A stretch of 64,000 bases of DNA from Flavobacteriales bacterium (GTDB lineage Bacteria; Bacteroidota; Bacteroidia; UBA10329). The notes under the pieces were generated by a model. It worked only from the letters and a program-made list of their open reading frames with translations. It made no database searches and was not told the DNA's origin. Where the stretch lies: the NCBI GenBank assembly GCA_016124845.1, contig WGMW01000029.1, forward strand, positions 1-64,000, written 5' to 3'. The first letter of the stretch is position 1. Each line of letters starts with the position of its first letter. Positions 60,680-64,000 of this stretch are shown piece by piece. The translations under genes and the position numbers were made by a program.

Positions 60680-60958
60680 ATGAAGCACTACTTCACATTC
60701 ATTATCGCACTCTTGTTGGGAGGGTCGGCCATGGCTCAATCCACCAAAAAAGAAGCGCACATACGTAAAAGTGAAAATGTGGATGAAAAGGTCTCAAAAG
60801 AGGCTGCTACAACATCTGAAAATGTTACGGAGAAGAGAAGCCAAAGCGCTGAAAGCACTTCCGATAAGGAATCCGCTGCCCCAAATCGTGAGTTGATGGA
60901 AAAGCGTAGGAACGAAAGAAAAGTGGTTAACTCAAAAGAGGCTGCAACTCCAAAGTAG
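60680..60958 (+). CDS. Small charged exported protein
   Basis: The product (92 aa from ATG 60680) has a signal peptide (about 1-19, SAMA-Q) and a mature part almost wholly of Lys, Glu, Ser, Thr and Ala, with SKEAAT occurring twice. It is probably disordered. No family is recognised. An in-frame ATG at 60665 would add five residues. It follows the collagen-like gene by 18 bp and precedes a strong terminator, so the two form an operon; a role as a surface or matrix accessory is a guess. Confidence 0.6.
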   Translation: MKHYFTFIIALLLGGSAMAQSTKKEAHIRKSENVDEKVSKEAATTSENVTEKRSQSAESTSDKESAAPNRELMEKRRNERKVVNSKEAATPK

Positions 60959-60977
60959 CTTTGAGAAAACAAAAGAG

Positions 60978-61009
60978 AAAGCCCCGATCAGATGTCTGAT
61001 CGGGGCTTT
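60978..61009. terminator. Bidirectional terminator between the surface locus and gyrB
   Basis: AAAGCCCCGATCAGA/TCTGATCGGGGCTTT, a nearly perfect 15-bp stem, is flanked by an A-rich run on the left and CTAATTTT on the right. It serves the plus-strand collagen operon and minus-strand gyrB, 30 bp past the gyrB stop. Confidence 0.88.
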
Positions 61010-61038
61010 CTAATTTTGCAATGGTGTGGTTTCGCGAA

Positions 61039-63030
<1,992 letters not shown>

Positions 63031-63031
63031 T

Positions 63032-63039
63032 CAAAGATA
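63032..63039 (-). promoter_or_regulatory. -7 promoter element of gyrB
   Basis: TATCTTTG on the minus strand matches TAnnTTTG; the leader is about 20 nt. TTTG (63067-63064) lies 24 bp upstream, a little beyond the normal range. Confidence 0.5.
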
Positions 63040-63054
63040 CCCAAAATAGACCCG

Positions 63055-63077
63055 AAAGCCGCGCAAACAGCGGCTTT
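63055..63077 (-). terminator. Possible terminator of the outer-membrane barrel gene
   Basis: AAAGCCGC/GCGGCTTT stem; on the minus strand only TTT follows, so termination would be weak. It lies between the barrel gene and gyrB and overlaps the gyrB -33 region. Confidence 0.5.
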
Positions 63078-63123
63078 CACGCTTGAGGTTATCAACAAAA
63101 AGAGAGCAGTTTTACACAGTAGG

Positions 63124-64000
63124 TCAGAAGCTGAAATTCAGCCCCGCAATAAAGCTGAATCCTTGCATCTTGTATTGCTTCCAAACTTCATTGCGGTAGC
63201 CCGCAATATTTCGGAAATCGATGAAGGCTCCGAGCCATCTGCGGTAGCGATATTCCACCCCGATGCTGGCCTGCGCGTAGCCTTTGAGCGTTTGTGGTGT
63301 CATAGAGACAACACCCAACGAATCGGTGCTGAACGCCTGCACCACACGCGGTCCGAATGCGCTGATGGCCGCTTTGAAAATGAACTTGTCCTTGATGTTG
63401 TAATTACCTGAGAAGGTGAATCGGAAAGGTGACTGATGCCAAGGCTTGATGCTGTCGGTCGGCATGACGAACAAACGGTATTCCGCCTCCGCAACCAATT
63501 GCAGTTTGCTCTTTAACTGGTAGCTCAGCGCACCTTTGAAACTGGTGGTTCGGACATCATGATACTCGGTCAGGAACTTATTGCCAATGCCGCCTGTGGT
63601 GTCGTTCACAAAGAACATCTGTTGCCCTGTGATGATCTCGGCCACCGACACATCGAACCCGATGCTGCGCGTAATGCTTCCTTTGAAACCACCATAAATA
63701 TTCAAGCGTTCCCAACTGTTGCTGAGTGCCTGATCGGTCTTGAAATATGGGTTGATCTGCGAGATGGAGCGCAATCCGTTACGCTGCACGCCACCTTTCG
63801 CGCCCACATAAAAGCGCAGAATGTCCTTCACAATAAAGTAGTGGAAATCCAACACTGGGAACACCAGCACTTTGGTGGTTGTGTCGTTCACATCCAATGA
63901 AAGATTGACACCGAGGTCGATGGCCCAGCGTTCCCGCTTTGCTCTGAATTCGGGCTGAATGTACCAGATGAGGTTGTTGCTGTTGTAGCTTGGCTGCGCC
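63124..64000 (-). CDS. Outer-membrane beta-barrel protein (5' end outside window)
   Basis: At least 291 residues; the frame is open to the right edge (SYNSNNLIWYIQPEFRAK... before the first possible start at 63897), so the N-terminus is missing. The sequence is a series of alternating amphipathic strands with tight turns (for example LQLVAEAEYRLFV, FRFTFSGNYNIKDKFIFKAAI, VEYRYRRWLGAFIDFRNI) and ends in Phe (GLNFSF), the usual outer-membrane barrel end. It is probably the barrel of a TonB-dependent-receptor-like or porin-like protein. It does not look like PorP/SprF in this part, though the N-terminal half cannot be judged. Confidence 0.75.
   Translation of the reverse strand, partial: AQPSYNSNNLIWYIQPEFRAKRERWAIDLGVNLSLDVNDTTTKVLVFPVLDFHYFIVKDILRFYVGAKGGVQRNGLRSISQINPYFKTDQALSNSWERLNIYGGFKGSITRSIGFDVSVAEIITGQQMFFVNDTTGGIGNKFLTEYHDVRTTSFKGALSYQLKSKLQLVAEAEYRLFVMPTDSIKPWHQSPFRFTFSGNYNIKDKFIFKAAISAFGPRVVQAFSTDSLGVVSMTPQTLKGYAQASIGVEYRYRRWLGAFIDFRNIAGYRNEVWKQYKMQGFSFIAGLNFSF

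Overview
The window comes from a member of the Bacteroidota, most likely Flavobacteriales. The evidence is: promoters of the TAnnTTTG type, almost no Shine-Dalgarno sites, Por (type IX, T9SS) secretion C-terminal domains, SprB-type repeat adhesins, a fused SecDF, a GSIII glutamine synthetase, and intergenic repeats of a kind common in this phylum.

Layout. (1) 1-1.8 kb is visibly AT-rich and foreign-looking. It holds a broken PIN-like nuclease gene, a structured palindrome resembling an integron attC site, and an orphan gene flanked by inverted CCGCCAAC/GTTGGCGG motifs. (2) 1.8-36.2 kb is ordinary chromosome with small operons: a phosphodiesterase; a DUF962(Mpo1)-aldehyde dehydrogenase pair; galactokinase; a T9SS-exported hydrolase; LhgO with a DUF819 membrane protein; a GT61 glycosyltransferase; HemE; a BlaI/BlaR1-type pair; PhoD; an SDR; a phospholipid/translation/purine run (GpsA, PlsB-like acyltransferase, DUF4442, RF1, PurM); a PorE-like OmpA protein; two different glutamine synthetases; TatA; SecDF; an FG-GAP surface protein; a DCC protein; a retropepsin-like protease; malate dehydrogenase. 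(3) 36.4-61.0 kb is a same-strand surface locus: ECF sigma factor, a membrane protein combining an anti-sigma-like N-terminus with PKD domains and a gliding/T9SS type-B C-terminal domain, four large adhesins (743, 1229, 3076 and 1698 aa) with the same type of C-terminal domain, a small exported protein, a collagen-like protein and a small charged exported protein. (4) gyrB and the 3' part of an outer-membrane barrel gene close the window on the minus strand.

The most interesting system is the surface locus. The presumed anti-sigma factor carries the same class of secretion signal as the giant adhesins next to it, which suggests, as inference, that sigma activity is tied to T9SS traffic. The locus has no recognisable PorP/SprF partner gene, and the largest adhesin carries an almost exact 726-bp (242-aa) tandem repeat, a likely site of copy-number variation. 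Secondary points are the attC-like cassette, an orphan terminator that implies a small RNA at about 7.4 kb, paired operators over the blaI promoter, and genes that appear to be leaderless.
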